Origin: Ovis canadensis
Lineage: Eukaryota > Chordata > Mammalia > Artiodactyla > Bovidae
DNA: 64,000 nucleotides
NCBI RefSeq assembly: GCF_042477335.2
Contig: NC_091247.1
Location: 6,346,501-6,410,500, forward strand
Direction: 5' to 3'
In this document: one piece after another, positions 32,585 through 44,189 of the stretch
Numbering within the stretch: the stretch's first letter is position 1
How the letters are laid out: every line of letters starts with the position of its first letter
Translations under genes and position numbers: made by a program
Notes under the pieces: generated by a model
Told to the model about the DNA's origin: nothing
The model's input: the letters and a program-made list of their open reading frames with translations, nothing else
Databases searched by the model: none

Positions 32585-32740
32585 TCACAGTGGTGGCTCT
32601 GGCTTTATGTTCGGAAGGCCTGGCCTCAAATCTCTGCTCTTCCACGTATTTGCTGTGTGACTCTAGGGAAGTCACTGACCCTCTCTGAGACTCGGTTTCC
32701 TCCTTTGAAAATGGGGATGAGAACAGTAGCTGCAGAGCGG
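32585..32740 (-). mobile_element. MIR SINE
   Basis: Antisense MIR core: tgctgtgtgactctagggaa, ctctctgagactcggtttcc, aaaatggggatgagaac. Confidence 0.8.
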
Positions 32741-33404
32741 CCGGAGTGGGGGAGGGGGCAGCAGCTGTATGTGGGCGCTTCCTGATTGCCCAGCCCCACC
32801 TAAGCTCTTCCTGCTCTGGTCACATGATGCTCACAACAGAAACCTGCAAGCTGAGTCCCGTGATCAACCCCATCAGACAGCTCCAGGCCTGTCCAGGTGG
32901 CACCCTGGGACCCTCTCTGGCTGACCCCATCATTCCTGCAGCCTGTCCCAACCCTTCTCGCCTGCTCCTGCAGTTCGTGCCCAGCTGGCTTCCCTGAGCA
33001 GGAATGGGCTCTCAGGCTCAGATGTTTTCAGGGTCTTCTGTCCCCAGCAGGCAGCAGGTTGTGAGCAGGACCTTCCTCCCTGGGTCCAGCCCCTGCCTCC
33101 CTCGCCTTGTCCCCCCCCCCCTCGCCGCCCCTCCCACCGCCAGTCTGCCTCTGAGCTGCTTCTCCCTCCAGGCAAGAGGTCCTCACCCCACCTCCACAGA
33201 CCCCAGCTGGGCAAGCCCCCTTCCCTCGCACACCTCACCTCCCAAGCAGCAGCATCTGGGAGAGACCAGAGACGGCCATCCACTGCCCAGATCTGGACCT
33301 AACAGAAGCTACCTCCCCCAACACCTGGTGTCTGGCCAAAAGCAGTTTTATTGGAAGCCCTTTACAGACGGTAAGACGGGGCCCTGCCGCTTCTCTCTGG
33401 GCCA
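32741..33404. other. Unique GC-rich sequence
   Basis: A 15-bp C-run-rich tract lies at about 33,108-33,122. No exon recognised despite a 196-codon chance frame. Confidence 0.55.
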
Positions 33405-33850
33405 TTTGTTGTTGTTCAGTTGCTACGTTGCGTCCGATCTGCCGTCTTATGGACTGCAGCACGCCAGCCTTCCCTGTCTTTCACCATCTCCCAGAGGCTG
33501 TGGAAACTCTTTGTCCATTGAGTTGGTAATGCAATCCAACCATCTCATCCTCTGTCACCCCCTTCTCCTCCTGCATCGGGGTCTTTTCCAATGAGTTGGC
33601 CCATCGAATCAGGTGGCCAAAGTACTGGAGCTTCAGCATCAGTCCTTCCAGTGAATATTCAGGGTTGATTTCCTTTAATATTGACTGGTTTGATCTCCTT
33701 GCCAGTATTCTTGCCTGGAGAATCAGATGGACAGAGGAGCCCGGCAGGCTACAGTTCATGGGATCGCAAGAGTCGGACACTTGCAATCTTTTAAGTACAC
33801 TTAAAGGTACTCTTTAAGAGTCTTCAACACCAAAGTTTGAAAGCATCAAT
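33405..33850 (-). mobile_element. BovB 3' fragment interrupted by a BovA piece
   Basis: Antisense BovB runs to gatctccttg (about 33,702). A sense BovA fragment (33,703-33,790) follows, then BovB words gagtcttcaacaccaaag and gaaagcatcaat resume. The BovA piece lacks both usual ends, so a gene-conversion or deletion event may be involved. Confidence 0.82.
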
Positions 33851-34296
33851 TGGGATGTTATGCTACAATTGGTCTCAAGGGGGCACTGCTGTAAGGCCTA
33901 AACAAAATGATGGCTGAGAACCTAGCACACAGTTCAGTGTGGTATTAGCTTTACCAAGATCTATTGTGCTAGGATCACTTTGTTGATAGAATGGGTGAGT
34001 TACAGAGAAGAGCCATGAGGCCAGGCTTCCCAAGAAGCACAGAAAGAGGGCTATAAGCTCAGACTACCCAGGTCTGGGCTGGTACCGACTCCTGAAAGGG
34101 GGCCTGTGTCCCTTCTTTCTGTAGAGATTCATATCCTGGGAAAATCTGACGCTTCACTGACACGGAAGCAGTGGCCACTGGGTCCACGTGCATCCTTCCC
34201 TCCCGCCATGTGGCTGTCTCCTATAATCCTACCTCTGTATCTCTGCACCTGCTGTTTCCTGCTTGGGGCACCCCTCCCTCACCTCCTCCCCACCTC
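33851..34296. other. Unique sequence, nothing recognised
   Basis: No repeat, exon or RNA identified. Confidence 0.5.
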
Positions 34297-34610
34297 AGTT
34301 CAGCCGCTCAGTCATGTCTGACTCTTTGCCACCCCATGGACAGCAGCGCACCAGGCCTCCCTGTCTATCACCAACTCCCAGAGCTTGCTCAAACTCATGT
34401 CCATCAAGTCGGTGATGCCATCTAACCATCTCATCCTCTGTTGTCCCCTTCTCCTGCCTTCAATCTTTCCCAGCATCAGGGTCTTTTCCAAAGAGTCAGT
34501 TCTTCACGTCAGATGGTAAAAGTATCTGAGCTTCAGCTTCAGCATCAGTCCTTCCAATGAATATTCAGAACTGATTTCCTCTAGGATGGACTGGTTTGAT
34601 CTTGTAGTTT
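34297..34610 (-). mobile_element. BovB 3' fragment
   Basis: Antisense, from cagttcagccgctcagtcatg to gatggactggtttgatc, continuous. Confidence 0.92.
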
Positions 34611-35288
34611 CCCCATCTAGATACTGCCATTCCTGAAGGCCAGCCCTGCCCCTCCTCCTGCAGGAGGTCCCTGGGTGACTGCAAGCAGGGAGAAGGGCTC
34701 AACCCCACCCCATGGTGAGGTCCTTGGTTGACATCACCCATCTGCAGCTGAAGTTCATGACCCTCTGGGGTGTGTCCTGCTTTTGAGGCCTGACTTTGTG
34801 GCTGGACAGTATACACATATGAGTCTCGGTTCATCCCTGCAGAAGCCGGACAAGGACTTCAGTCAGCCTGAGGCTGCTGCCTGGAAATCTCTCAGAAAAC
34901 AGCCAGCACTGGGTGAGTTGGTTTGAGGCATGTGCTTTGGTGTAGAATTCAGATCTCAGAGTGGACTGGAGGTTTTCCCTGACAAGGAAGATGGTTCCTG
35001 CCTGGTGATGGGGAGCCTCTCCCCTCTCCTCCCAGGCCAGTCCATCACCCCTTCACCCCAGGTCCCAGCTCTGGCCTCTGATGTGGTACAAATCTCCTCC
35101 TAAAGCAAGAAGGTTTTTGGATGCTTAACGTATTAATTGAGTCCTCAGCATCCTCAAAAATTGAAGCATTCCTTCCACAATATGGCAGAGACCTCCCCTC
35201 ACCTCTGGGGCAACCAACATTCCAAAGATTAAAAGGAGACACCCTCGGCCAGATGGCAATTCTCCACTATTCCACCCTGGTCTCTAAA
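34611..35288. other. Unique sequence, nothing recognised
   Basis: No repeat or exon signature. Confidence 0.5.
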
Positions 35289-35442
35289 CAAAGCTGTTTT
35301 AGTTTTTTGGGTTTTTTTTGGCTGAGCCTCACTGGCTTTTGGGATCTTGGTTCCCTGACAGGGTATTAAACCTGGGCCCCAGCTTTGAAAGGGCAGAATC
35401 CTAACCACTGGACCGCCAGGGAATTCCCTAAAGCTGTTTTCA
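35289..35442 (-). mobile_element. CHR-2-type SINE with target duplication
   Basis: Antisense SINE (about 35,302-35,428) flanked by direct repeats AAAGCTGTTTT at about 35,290 and 35,430, the T-rich tail adjoining the left copy. Confidence 0.92.
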
Positions 35443-36614
35443 TCACATCTGTTATCTCAAAGATCTGCTTATGTGATGGCTTTATTTCAGGTCTCTAGGG
35501 AAAGGGAGGTGGGAGTTTAAATGGACTGTGAGGCGCTCTGGTGCCCCCCCATCTTGAAGCTCCTGGCAAGGTCCTTCCAGTGCCCAGTGTGAGGCCAGCC
35601 TTCATAGTACCCACCCCCACTGAGGTTTCCCAGGGAAATTCCAACTAACGAAGTCTTACAGGGCCTCCTGGTCCAGGCAGGGCTCTGCCCCACCCCCTAA
35701 CTCCCTAGTCCTTCAGCAAAAGAAGGCCCTTCCCCCAAGACTCCTTTCCACTGGGATCCCCAGCTTCCTGAACTTGTGGAGGGAGGCACAGCCGGAAAGG
35801 AAGAAGAAAAAGGAAGAGGGGGCTGGGAAGGCATGAGTCAGAAGAGGCTGCATGGGGGACGTGTTGCACTGTTGGTTTTTTACTAAATCACTTTGGCAAA
35901 CACTGAGAGTTTAGATGCAAACATTTGTAGGTGACATCAGCTCATTTAAAATGACCCAGAGAATCACTCAGTGTATGAAGGTTGAATTAAAATGTTAAAA
36001 TGTGGCTGTTGACACAAAGACCCCGGATGGCTTAATCATGTTGGAAGTGTGTTTATTTCACTCCTAACAATCCCAGTGTAAATGATCCAGGGCTGGTGCA
36101 GCCCCTCCATGGGATCAGGGGCCCAAGCACCAGGAAATCTGTTTTGGAATTTAAGGTCCAGCCAGAGGTAAGGAGGGGAAAGGAAGGAGGGTGTGTTCAT
36201 TGCTTTCTTTCCATTGGTCAGAACTGAGTCACATGGTCACATTCAGCTCCAAGGCAGGTTGGGAAATGTAGTTCTTTTGTCCATGCAGCCCAGGGCACAG
36301 CTAAATATAGGTGGGGGTGGGGGGCAGTGGTAAAGGCTACAGAAATAAGCAGAAGTCTCTACCGTACCTATGCGAGCTCACTTTTCCTAAACTTAGGAGG
36401 CCTTCAAAGCCTTTTTCCATGCCACTTCCCTGACCAGGCTCCCCTAGATCAGGGGACTAGAGGATATACAATTTCTATTCCTGGATGGGAGACACTCCGG
36501 GGCAAGCCTGGCTCAGTCTCCCGTGGGGTCGCTGCTCCTCTCTCCTGAGTCCTGGTGCGCACAGGGTTTTGTTTGTGTCCTCCAAGAGTCTGTTTCCCCA
36601 GTGCTGGGGAAGTG
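35443..36614. promoter_or_regulatory. Repeat-free sequence, candidate conserved element
   Basis: 35,830-36,090 is A/T-rich, repeat-free and contains a TGAGTCA AP-1 word plus several TAAAT/TTAATCA words. That is all that supports a regulatory reading. No gene seen. Confidence 0.2.
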
Positions 36615-36649
36615 CCTATCTGGGCCACCTGGTTTGCCAGGATGGCTCA
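36615..36649 (+). repeat. Left arm of a 35-bp inverted duplication
   Basis: This 35-bp segment is the reverse complement of 37121-37155 with a single mismatch. It abuts a truncated Bov-tA element that begins near 36,655. Its centre, CCTGGTTTGCCAGG, is itself a short palindrome. Confidence 0.85.
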
Positions 36650-36654
36650 TACGC

Positions 36655-36780
36655 CAGGTGAGAATACTAGAGTGGGCTGCCACGCCATTCTCCAGGGGAT
36701 CTTCCCGACCCAGGGATCGAACCCAGGTCTCCCACATTGCAGGAGGGTTCTGTACTGGCTGAGCCACCAGGGAAGCCCAG
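36655..36780 (-). mobile_element. Truncated Bov-tA SINE
   Basis: Antisense copy lacking the BovA 3' portion. It begins gagaatactagagtgggc and keeps the tRNA-derived head (ctgagccaccagggaagccc). Its truncated end adjoins the 35-bp inverted-repeat arm. Confidence 0.9.
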
Positions 36781-37120
36781 ATGTGAGACAGGCACTATCA
36801 TAATGGGACATGTACCAGTGACAGGCAGACTGCAGGAGGCACCACCCCCCCCAAGGAGAGCGGCAGGGAGGGGGCAGCCACATCAGGGCAGGGGTCTGCA
36901 TTGCATTCCCCACCCTCCATCCCACCGGCCACTCCTTTTCTCTCCTCTTCATGCCTAGTGATACCCTGAGCTCGGCTCTGGGAAGTAAGATTTAGGGAGA
37001 TGACTCATTTCTGTCATGCAGACATGAGTTTGAGGTTTGGGGAGGGCATGGGGGATGGGGTGGGAAAAATCAGCCCATCTTGGGGGGTTCACCTACGCTA
37101 GTCTGAGCCAGCAGCTAGTC

Positions 37121-37155
37121 TGAGCCATCCTGGTAAACCAGGTGGCCCAGATAGG
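37121..37155 (-). repeat. Right arm of a 35-bp inverted duplication
   Basis: This matches 36615-36649 in reverse complement at 34 of 35 positions. Just before it, CTAGTCTGAGCCA occurs twice (about 37098-37110 and 37115-37127), so this arm also overlaps a small direct duplication. It lies in otherwise unique sequence. Confidence 0.85.
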
Positions 37156-38156
37156 AAGGAATTGGCCAGCTCTGGACCTCTTTTGGGCCTCAACCCACAG
37201 GAAGTTGCCCAAGGTAGGCTGGGCCAGGGGGAGGTCAGTGCAGACTTCAGCCTGACCCAGAACAGGAGATTATGGCCCACCATGTGTCTTCAGAAGCAGA
37301 GGCTCTGAACCTTGTCCCTGCAGACACTTCCTAAGGTTACTGGGAAAAGACCAGAGCCACCTCCAGTGACACTTTACACTCACTGAGAGCTTATACTCTG
37401 GCATCATTGCCCCAGCTGCTTTCACACCAGGCCTTTGAACCAGATCCTGGGCTTCCCTGAGAGAGGGTGCTCTCGTGCACACCCTTACTTTCAGTGCTTC
37501 GGTGGAATCGTGGAAACAGAGCACATGCGCAGGTGTCAATTACCTCCAGTCCCCACCTCAAAGACAGTCCCTTAGGATTTGAAACATCCTGCTTAGGAAC
37601 CTGCTCTCCAGAAGGGGTCATGTTAGCATTTTAAATATGTATTACTATTAAAACCTACACTCCAAAGTTGATTCATTAACAAAAGGATGCTAGAAATCAT
37701 TTTTTGTAGGAGAAGTGTGAGGTGATAGAAGTTAATGATTGACAGAAAGATCCCCCAAACTCTGCATCTCTGTACCAACTGGGAAGAGAACCCAAAGCCA
37801 GAGACTGTACTCTGGGGTCACTGGGGTCCTGAGTTCCCCAACTCCCTGGACAGACAAATGTTTTAACCTTTTGCACCTGCTTGCTAGTACATATTTGGAC
37901 ATTTGGCAGAATTTGACCTAAAACTTGTTTTTGTTGTAACATTTCATCTGGTGGGAAGGTTGCTGGGAAAGGGCTGTGGGAATCACCTACCTCTAATTAG
38001 AGCCCACATTTTTGCCAGAAACCCTGTCAGTTACAACTCATGCCCAGTGTCAAGCGGTGGCTGAGAACCAGGTCTAATTTTAGAACCTGCACCCCTAACC
38101 ACCATCCCACACTGCCTTCCCATGTTGCCTTTGAGTTGCTCCCCTTGGTCTGGAGA
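37156..38156. other. Unique sequence, nothing recognised
   Basis: No repeat family, exon or RNA identified. Confidence 0.55.
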
Positions 38157-38372
38157 AGGGCTTCCTGGGTGGTGCTAGTGGTAAAGAACCCACCTGCCAA
38201 TGCAGGAGACATAAGCGATGGGGGTTCAATCCCTGGGTTGGGAAAGATGCCCTGGAGGAGGGCATGGCAACCCACTCCAGTATTCTTACCTGGAGAATCC
38301 CGTGGACAGAGGAGCCTGGTGGGCTACAGTCCGTGGGGTCGCAAAGAGTCGGACACGACTGAAGCCACTGAG
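38157..38372 (+). mobile_element. Bov-tA SINE
   Basis: Full-length forward copy with head gggcttcctgggtggtgcta. Confidence 0.93.
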
Positions 38373-39109
38373 TATGTGTCTGAAGGAGTTCTAGTGTCTT
38401 GAGCAAGGCTGGATGCTGGGTGCTTGGAGTGGCCATGGAGAGCGCCATCCTTGTACCCTCTTCTCTGTGGCTGCTTCAGCCTAGAAGTGAGCGTTATGTT
38501 GGGCCGTCCTCCAGCTTTGTCTCCCGGGTGGTGTTGGTCTGACGATTCCTTTCACAAAACCAACTCTGAACCACAACCTGTTTTTACAGGTGGCAGCTCA
38601 TTCTAATGCTAGCAGCTTGATCTCATCAGCCTACACACGGGCATGTCTTTCAGGAGCCTGGGCCCAGAGTGACAACATACTTCTAACCAGCAGGTATGCT
38701 CTTAATGTGACATTGCCTTTTACTGTCCTCCTAATTAATGCTTCCGCAGCAAACTCCAGAAGGCAAAGACTGTCCCCTCCTCTGATCCCTCCTCCCTCAA
38801 ACACCCAGCACATGAAGGGACCACGCCATGCGTGTCCAGCAAACATTCGGTCACTTAACTAGAGGGGAAAGAGGGGGTCCCTCCAAGATCCCAAGTTCCG
38901 GGCAGAGGGCAGCCATGCTGACTGCCAAACCCTGGCGTGCCTTTCTGAGAGCCCCATCAGGGCTACTTAGCTACCCACCTCCCCTCCCAGAACACTCCTC
39001 CGCTCAATAAGCCCTTGTGTCTGACACACGGCGGGTGCAAAAGCTACGTGCAGGTGAATATTTAGCCTGAATCCCCGGGAAACAGAGGCTGGACTCCTCT
39101 TTAGAACCC
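38373..39109. other. Unique sequence, nothing recognised
   Basis: No exon or repeat signature. Confidence 0.5.
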
Positions 39110-39235
39110 CTGGGGAATTCCCTGGTGGTCCAGTGGTTAAGACTCAGCACTTTCACTATCAAGAGCCTGGGTTCAATCCCTGGTCAGAGAACTAGGATCC
39201 CACAAGCCGCATGACGTGGCCAAAAAAAATAAAAC
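39110..39235 (+). mobile_element. CHR-2-type SINE
   Basis: Begins gggaattccctggtggtcc, ends gtggccaaaaaaaataaaac. Confidence 0.92.
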
Positions 39236-39249
39236 TGAGAACTCAGCTG

Positions 39250-39460
39250 GTTGTCCCCCAGTGTCAACAGCTCCCCAGGGGTTCCAGCGTGTGATCCCAG
39301 ACCAGCAACATCTGCAGGGCCTGGGAACTTGTTGGAGATGTACATTTCTAAGCCCCAGCTCAAACTCAGTTAATCAGAAACTCTGGCGGTGAGGCTGGCA
39401 TCCTGGGTTTCCACAAGCTCCCGGGTGATTCTGACAACACTCAGTCCTGAGCACCACTTG
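39250..39460 (+). mobile_element. MER5-like hAT-Charlie DNA transposon remnant
   Basis: Ordered MER5A/B words: gaccagcaacatctgcaggg, cctgggaacttgttggagat, aatcagaaactctggcggtg, gggtgattctgacaaca. Non-autonomous element with no coding capacity. Confidence 0.8.
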
Positions 39461-39785
39461 TCCGGGCCCACGTTTTCAAACATTGTTAAACCCTGTCGAG
39501 ACCCGCGAGAGATGAAACAGGTGGGAACGGAAACACTGGGAGTGACTCGTGGGGTGGGCTTGAGGTTCACACTGCTGAACCCATGGCTTCCACAGAAACT
39601 CTCCTGGGAATGCTCTGGTTTGCTCACTACACCCAAGGTTCTCACTGTCCACATTCTTTCTCTCGGGGCAACTGGGCGGACAACACCCAAAGCAAGAGAA
39701 AGCAAGAAACCTACAATGAAACGAGAAAGAAACAGACAAAGCAACAGGCCCACACAAGGGAAGCAAAGACAAGTCAGGAAGCGTG

Positions 39786-39791
39786 TTTAAT
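39786..39791 (-). terminator. ATTAAA poly(A) signal (NCS1, distal candidate)
   Basis: An ATTAAA variant on the minus strand is followed by about 60 nt of G/T- and T-rich sequence (complement of 39,715-39,775), the usual downstream element. Cleavage would fall near 39,765-39,775. Past it, MER5-like and CHR-2 repeats begin, which fits a gene boundary here. Confidence 0.4.
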
Positions 39792-40139
39792 TGGCGCGAC
39801 ACGGACGACATACAGCGGGAGCAGGAGGGGAGGCCTGGGCATGCCACGGGGCTTCTGTCCACCCCGGGGTCCCACCCCACCCCCCAGGCGCACCACCAGG
39901 GCAAGGGCCTGCCCCTCCCCCAGAGACACCCACCAGCAGATTCAGACCGGACAGCACCCCGAAAGAAGAGGGACTGGGGAGGCGAACAAAGGAAGTCACC
40001 ACCCAGGAAACATTGCTTTTCTTTTTTTCTTTCTCGGTAACAGTTGCCCAAACTCCTTTCCAAAGTCACAGGCTCTGGGTGGGGGGCCCCATGACCATTC
40101 ACGTCTCCACTGGCCTTTCACCTTGACCAAGGGCTCTGC

Positions 40140-40300
40140 TGGTTCCACTCATGGCTGCTCCCCACAACGGCCCTGTGATAGGGGTTGAACAGAGACTCAC
40201 TCCCATCTGACGGATGGAGAAACTGAGTCCCAGTGAGCAGCAGAGACTTGCCCAGAGTCCTGGAGAAAGCCGGTCACTGAGTCAGACTGGGAGCTTGTGG
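40140..40300 (+). mobile_element. MIR SINE remnant in the putative 3' UTR
   Basis: Words gacggatggagaaactgagt and gacttgcccagagtcctgg in MIR order. If the distal poly(A) site is used, this MIR is part of the NCS1 mRNA. Confidence 0.65.
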
Positions 40301-40474
40301 CCCTCCCTGGGGCCGCCAGCGGTGGCAGAGACGCAGGGAACACCGAATGTACAGCCTAGCGGAGCGTGGGGGTCGGGGGTGGGTGGGTGGAAAGGATTCT
40401 GAGTTCGTCCCAATCCCGGGGAGCAGACAAAGCCTGAGATGCCTAGATGCCAAGACAGAAGCTGGGACCAGCTG

Positions 40475-40527
40475 TTTATTCAACAAAAGCCTTTTTATTC
40501 ATTCAAAAGTCAACCATTGGATTTATT
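40475..40527 (-). terminator. Cluster of three AATAAA poly(A) signals (NCS1, proximal)
   Basis: Three AATAAA hexamers on the minus strand (40522-40527, 40494-40499 and 40475-40480) lie within 53 bp and are followed by a T-rich stretch. They suit cleavage near 40,450-40,475 and would give a 3' UTR exon of about 3.6 kb. Confidence 0.45.
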
Positions 40528-43500
40528 CCGCAGATATTAAAAAAGAGGGGGGTGGGGGGCAAGGCTTCCCATCACAGTGCCCTTATGCTAATTCACTTGC
40601 TACCCCTGGGGTGGACCTAGAAGAGGGGCGTGTGGGACACATGCTGCCAATGAGGTGGGGCTGGAAGCCCAGGGCCTGGATGAGATCTTGGCCCCCCTCC
40701 TCAAATCCCCATCTGCAGCCTCCTTCTCAAACCATCTATTTGGCAGAGCAAGTCCCCCAAATGTCTTTACTGCTCATCACCACCAGGGGGCGCTCCCTGC
40801 ATTCCCCTCAATACTTAGAAGCTGAAACCACTGGGAACCCTGTAGCTTTCACCTTGAACAATGAAGCTGCTACTTCCCAGGAGACCCAGGACTCCCACCC
40901 ACCACCACCCCCCAAACCCCGAGAGAAGAGACAATGTCCTCGAAAGCCCAGGTGCATCTGTCATCTAGGAAGTGTCTGTCAAAATGAGAAAATGTTTCGG
41001 GGATGGAGAGGACACACGTTTGCCTTGACGTTGCTCTAAACATTGCTTGGTTGAATACTGGAAACGCATGACGTTCTCCTAAGTACCATCAAAGCAGAGC
41101 GGGGAGTGGACACCGTGAGGAAGGAGCCAGGGCTGCTGCAGTCGCGCTGCCCGAGGCTGATTCCTGCTCCTGGGCCGGGGAGCAGGGGGTAGGAGGGGGT
41201 GGGGGAGGCTAAGAGCCTGGCTTTCGGCTGGTCTCGAAGCCCTGGAGAGCAGCAGCCGATGGGGTTGGGCCTCGGGTGGGAAACGGTGGCAGGGAGAGAG
41301 GCCCACGGACTGCTCAGGGTTCCAGGGTGCCGAGACTGGAGGCCTGGTGAGAGGAGGTGACAGGCTTGTTGCTGTCCACAATCTCGGGCAAAAACGGACA
41401 GTGTCCAACACTCTCTGGATGGTCTCCAGGCAAGGACCCAAGGTGTCCCTAGGGCACGGGCCCATAGTACCTCCTGCTAAGCCACACCTGTGGCTCCAAA
41501 CCAAAAGGCCAAAGGCGAGAAGGTGGGAGGAAAGCCTGGCCTTCAGATCTCCCTGGATCTCTGGGAATCAATGCTTCAGCTGGTGGGACCCACATGCTGA
41601 ACCCTGGAGAATTCTCAGCCACAAGCCCTTTCTGTGATGCCCCCAGGACAGAGGCACAGCCACTCCTGACCCCTGGATGAGAGACACAGATCGAGTCTCA
41701 GAAGTCATCTGACCTCCAGTCGCAAGTCACCAAGCTCACTTCCCACCCTGGGCCCCCTGGTCAGAGCCAGGATGAAGAACTGCAGGACTTGATGAGTCCT
41801 GGGGCCTCCTGGGCCAGAGCAGGAAGGGGACTGCAGGGGCCCCAAAGAGCCCAGGTTTCAAAGTCCCCCATGAAAATGGAACTACCGATCCCACTCATGC
41901 AGGGTCTGTCTGGGGGGCTTCCAGGGGAGGCGGAGGGTCTGCAAACATCAGGAGGGAGAGATGGGAGCTGGCTGAGTGGTCCAGCCTAAGATGTGGAAGC
42001 GCAAGGCCCACGCTGGCAGAGCTGCTCTCTGGCAGAGCGTCTGGTGGCTGAGGACTAAGGAGCAAGGGAATCTCTGGCCTCCTGGGAAAGTGAAAAGTAG
42101 ACGGCGAGGGCAATTCCCAGTGGGGACTGAGCGCCAGCTCCTCATCTCCTGGGGCCGGGATAAGCAAGGAAGGGGTCAGCTGCTGACTGTGCAAAAAAGA
42201 AGCCGAGATTCTAGACTCCAGCCTGGCCCTACCACGGGCTGGGAGGCTGCTTCTGGCCCCCGAAGCCTTCCCTGGGGGAGGACAAATTCTGAGCCTGGAA
42301 GCTGGCTCAAGAGCCCAGGAGGGCCAGGAAACTACGGGGAGGGACAAGGCATGTCATCTGACCCCACGCAATGCCACCAGGGGCTGCCGTGTCCCTGAAG
42401 ACATGTGCCAAGAGATGAGATGGTGGCTCAGACGGTCCCCGTGTCTGCTGGGGTCTGGAAACTTAGCCACAGACCACAGCGTCACCAACAGCTGGAGACC
42501 CAGGCTTAGAATTAGACAGTGTCGGCAGGGATGGAGAAAAGCCTTCAGATCCTCCAGCCCAGGCCCCTCCCCCTCCCCGGGTCTGCAGTGGTGGTGGAAG
42601 CTGGGGCCCAGAGAGGGCAAGGGGGGGCCCGAGACCACAGAGCAAGGGCCAGCCTTGGGCTCCCAGCCTCTGCTCCAAGGTCATCTGACTCTGGGGCTGT
42701 CCTGTCTCAGTGGCAGGCAGAGCTAGCAACTTCTGTGAGCACAGGCAGGTCACAGCCGGAGATGCCACCTGAATGGGACTGCCTGCAGCTCGTCTCTCCC
42801 TGCCCCCCTCCCCCCGTCCTGGCTTTTCAGCTAAAGGAGGGAAGGGTACCGTGCTCCTCTGGACGAGGCAGACAGGGAGGCAGGAAAGCAGAGTGCTCGG
42901 CAATTCTCAAAGCCCACCGAGGAGACACAGTAGCAGCCCTTAAACGCTGGCTCACTCCCCCATCACCTCTCCTAGCTTCTCGGTCTCCCCCCTCCCCCAC
43001 CCCTCCCGCCTTCCTGGCTCCCAATCTCAGCACAAACCTCGCGGCAGCAAACACCAGAGCGAGAACCGAGACGCTCAAAGCTGTCCCTTGTCTGTCCTCA
43101 GAAAAGATGGGATGGACCCCGAGGATACAGGACAGAGAGGTGTGTGAGCTGGGAGCAGAGAATAGAGATCCAGAGAGGAGGCATTCGGGCAGAGGGAACA
43201 GTGCATCAGCCATTGGAGAAGCCCACCTTTCCCCTCTCCAAACATTAAGCAAGCGCAGTATCTAAATTAAAAAAAAAAAAAGATTTTTGGCTTCTCGGCC
43301 GCTGCAGGCCACCATCCTCCCAAGCGTGTGGGCAGGTGGGCGAGGGGCGTGCACATGTAAACGGTGGGCCCCGCATCCCTGGGACCATTGGACACACGGA
43401 GGCAGCAGAACAGTTAACAACCAATAAATAAAAGATATCAATTATATATGTATATCTATATATAAAAAAAAAAACCTCACTTTCCCCACCGAAAGCACAA

Positions 43501-44189
43501 TACTGTTATCACAGAAAATCAGCGTCATCGTAATTAATCATCCTAGCCAAGCAGGCGGTTTTGCTGCCCGAGGAAGGAGGGTGACAGTATTGCATCACCC
43601 CCTAGGCCCCGAGCCCCCGCGGCTGAGCGGCTGCAAAGGTCAAGGTGGGAGGCAGGGTTCTCCGAGGCCTTCTCCCCATGTGTCAGTCGGAATCTTCTAG
43701 AACAAAAGGTAGTTTTGTTTTGTTGTTTTCTTTTTCAATGTCTGTTTGAAATAAAAAGAAAAAAAAACAGCACACACGCGAGGAGAGCAGGAGAGACCGA
43801 GAGGCCCCTCCTGCAAAGCAGACGAGTCCTGGGTTCTGCAGAGGGCCGGAGCCTTTCCCATCCGTGTGGTCGTTTTCTGGACAAGCAGAAGTTGTTGGCG
43901 ATCGGAGCCGGTGGCTTCAGGCGGTGGGTGGGTGCGGGGCAGAGGGGAGCCGGCCTCGAGATTCCAGGGCAGCTCGGCTGGGTGTGGGTGCGGAGGAAGG
44001 CTCGTGGACACGGGAGTCGGGGGCGGGGGAGTCAGGGCGGAGGCGGCCTCATGGCACGGGAGGAGGTGAGTGGTTCCCAGGCATCTGGAAGACACAGGAG
44101 GCGGGGCGGGCTCAGCGCTGGCTGCCAGGGGCACAGAGCGGGCGGAAGTCAACTGGAGGGCCACCCCCAACCCTGCTGGCACCAGGAAC

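Larger units (their letters stand above)
39770..44084 (-). other. NCS1: Putative NCS1 exon 8 (long 3' UTR)
   Basis: The interval is mostly repeat-free and GC-rich. At its upstream (minus-strand) edge is a strong acceptor, CCTGTGTCTTCCAG, with AG at 44086-44085 and a CTGAG branch-point candidate about 30 nt before it. The only coding-like frames inside are chance frames. It contains A/T-rich tracts at 43,270-43,290, 43,440-43,475 and 43,700-43,770. A MIR remnant lies at about 40,140-40,300. Two poly(A) signal clusters suggest alternative ends, giving a 3' UTR of about 3.6 or 4.3 kb. The exon is inferred from the donor in exon 7, this acceptor and the gene model. The true 3' end is uncertain. 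Confidence 0.5.

Noticed and set aside
40347..41039. 230-codon plus-strand frame
   Set aside because: No recognisable protein features; opposite to the inferred 3' UTR and crossing poly(A)-signal sequence.
42519..43265. 248-codon plus-strand frame
   Set aside because: It lies antisense to the putative NCS1 3' UTR, overlaps long frames on the other strand, has no domain or codon pattern and reflects GC-rich, stop-poor composition.
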